Of a stretch of 64,000 nt of DNA, positions 63,648-64,000 are shown one piece after another. Under the pieces are notes generated by a model. It saw only the letters and a program-made list of their open reading frames with translations. It did not search any database and was not told the DNA's origin. Positions within the stretch are counted from its first letter, which is position 1. Each line of letters opens with the position of its first letter. A program made the position numbers and the translations under genes. Origin of the DNA: Sapria himalayana (Eukaryota; Streptophyta; Magnoliopsida; Malpighiales; Rafflesiaceae); contig JAREIK010004334.1 in NCBI GenBank assembly GCA_029783825.1, positions 1 through 64,000 of the forward strand. Reading direction: 5' to 3'.

Positions 63648-64000
63648 AATCTATCTCTATAGATCTTTAAGCTTAATATATAGGCAGCTTCACCTAAGTC
63701 TTTCATTGAGAAATAATTTTCAAGCTAAGCCTTTATTTATTGTAAGAAAGAGATATCATTTCTAATGAGAAGTATATCATCTATATAATAAATAAGAAAG
63801 AATACTGTACTCCCACTAATCCTTTTGTAGACATAAGGTTTATCTTCAATCTTAATAAAACCAAACTCTTTGATTACATTATCAAATTGAAAATTCCAAC
63901 TTCTTGAAGCTTGCTTTAATCCATAAATAGACTTATGCAACTTACATATCTTTGTAGCACCATTTAGATCAACAAAACCTTCAGGTTGTATCTTGTACAC
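63648..64000 (-). pseudogene. Copia pol, reverse transcriptase segment (partial, broken)
   Basis: The minus strand from the window edge reads YKIQPEGFVD, SIYGLKQASRSWNFQFD, then FLIYYIDDILLI, containing the catalytic YxDD motif of reverse transcriptase as YIDD, then, after one in-frame stop at 63734-63736, WLENYFSMKDLGEAAYILSL. The reading reaches the TTT at 63645-63647, where the 40.5-kb CACTA insertion starts, and is continued by the segment ending at 23145. The 5' part of the element lies beyond the window. The stop indicates it is inactive. Confidence 0.93.

Noticed and set aside
1..64000. tRNA or rRNA genes
   Set aside because: I saw no cloverleaf-forming gene with A and B box sequences and no rRNA-like stretch. 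The only tRNA-related signal is a primer-binding-site-like word near 36687.

Overview
This window looks like nuclear DNA from a large, AT-rich flowering-plant genome, possibly a monocot; the species cannot be fixed from the sequence. The evidence is plant CACTA (En/Spm), Copia and hAT transposon families, intron-bearing fragments of plant genes (mitochondrial F1-ATPase gamma and Mediator subunit MED8), and many long simple repeats. I see no intact cellular gene. Every recognisable coding region is a decayed transposon gene or a captured, broken gene fragment.

Layout. Positions 1-20759 are an imperfect TATC (GATA) tetranucleotide array. It is split into four blocks (1-2310, 4002-9265, 18526-19218, 20731-20759) by a CACTA remnant (2311-4001), a 9.3-kb CACTA element carrying captured gene pieces (9266-18525) and an isolated LTR (19219-20730). 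A Copia retrotransposon on the minus strand follows: 3' LTR 20760-22317, polypurine tract, then RNase H down to 23145. Its reverse transcriptase reappears at 63648-64000. The 40.5 kb between is one insertion, CACTA element A (23146-63644, minus strand), with 3-bp TTT target duplications. The Copia reading resumes in frame across it.

Element A carries a decayed TNP2 transposase (27876-31560) and a decayed TNPA-like gene (25866-27735). Nested inside it, in the opposite orientation, is a second CACTA element of the same family, B (34339-56103). B holds 5' subterminal 50-bp repeats, a hAT element with a recognisable dead transposase (about 37993-46212), Copia debris (47450-47720), and a duplicated 3' end with two GC-rich GGC/AGC repeat islands (52790-53480 and 54270-54990).

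How it fits together. The 5' and 3' subterminal sequences of this CACTA family differ from each other. Three 5' ends (9266, 34339, 63644) match one another, and three 3' ends (about 18525, 23146, 56103) match one another. Recognising this turns an apparently interleaved set of termini into simple nesting. The relative order of events is: TATC array; Copia insertion; A into Copia pol; B into A; hAT and other debris into B. The 9266-18525 element is a gene-capturing member of the same family that also landed in the array. I found no undescribed enzyme system. The notable biology is gene capture, the nested CACTA architecture and the giant GATA array.
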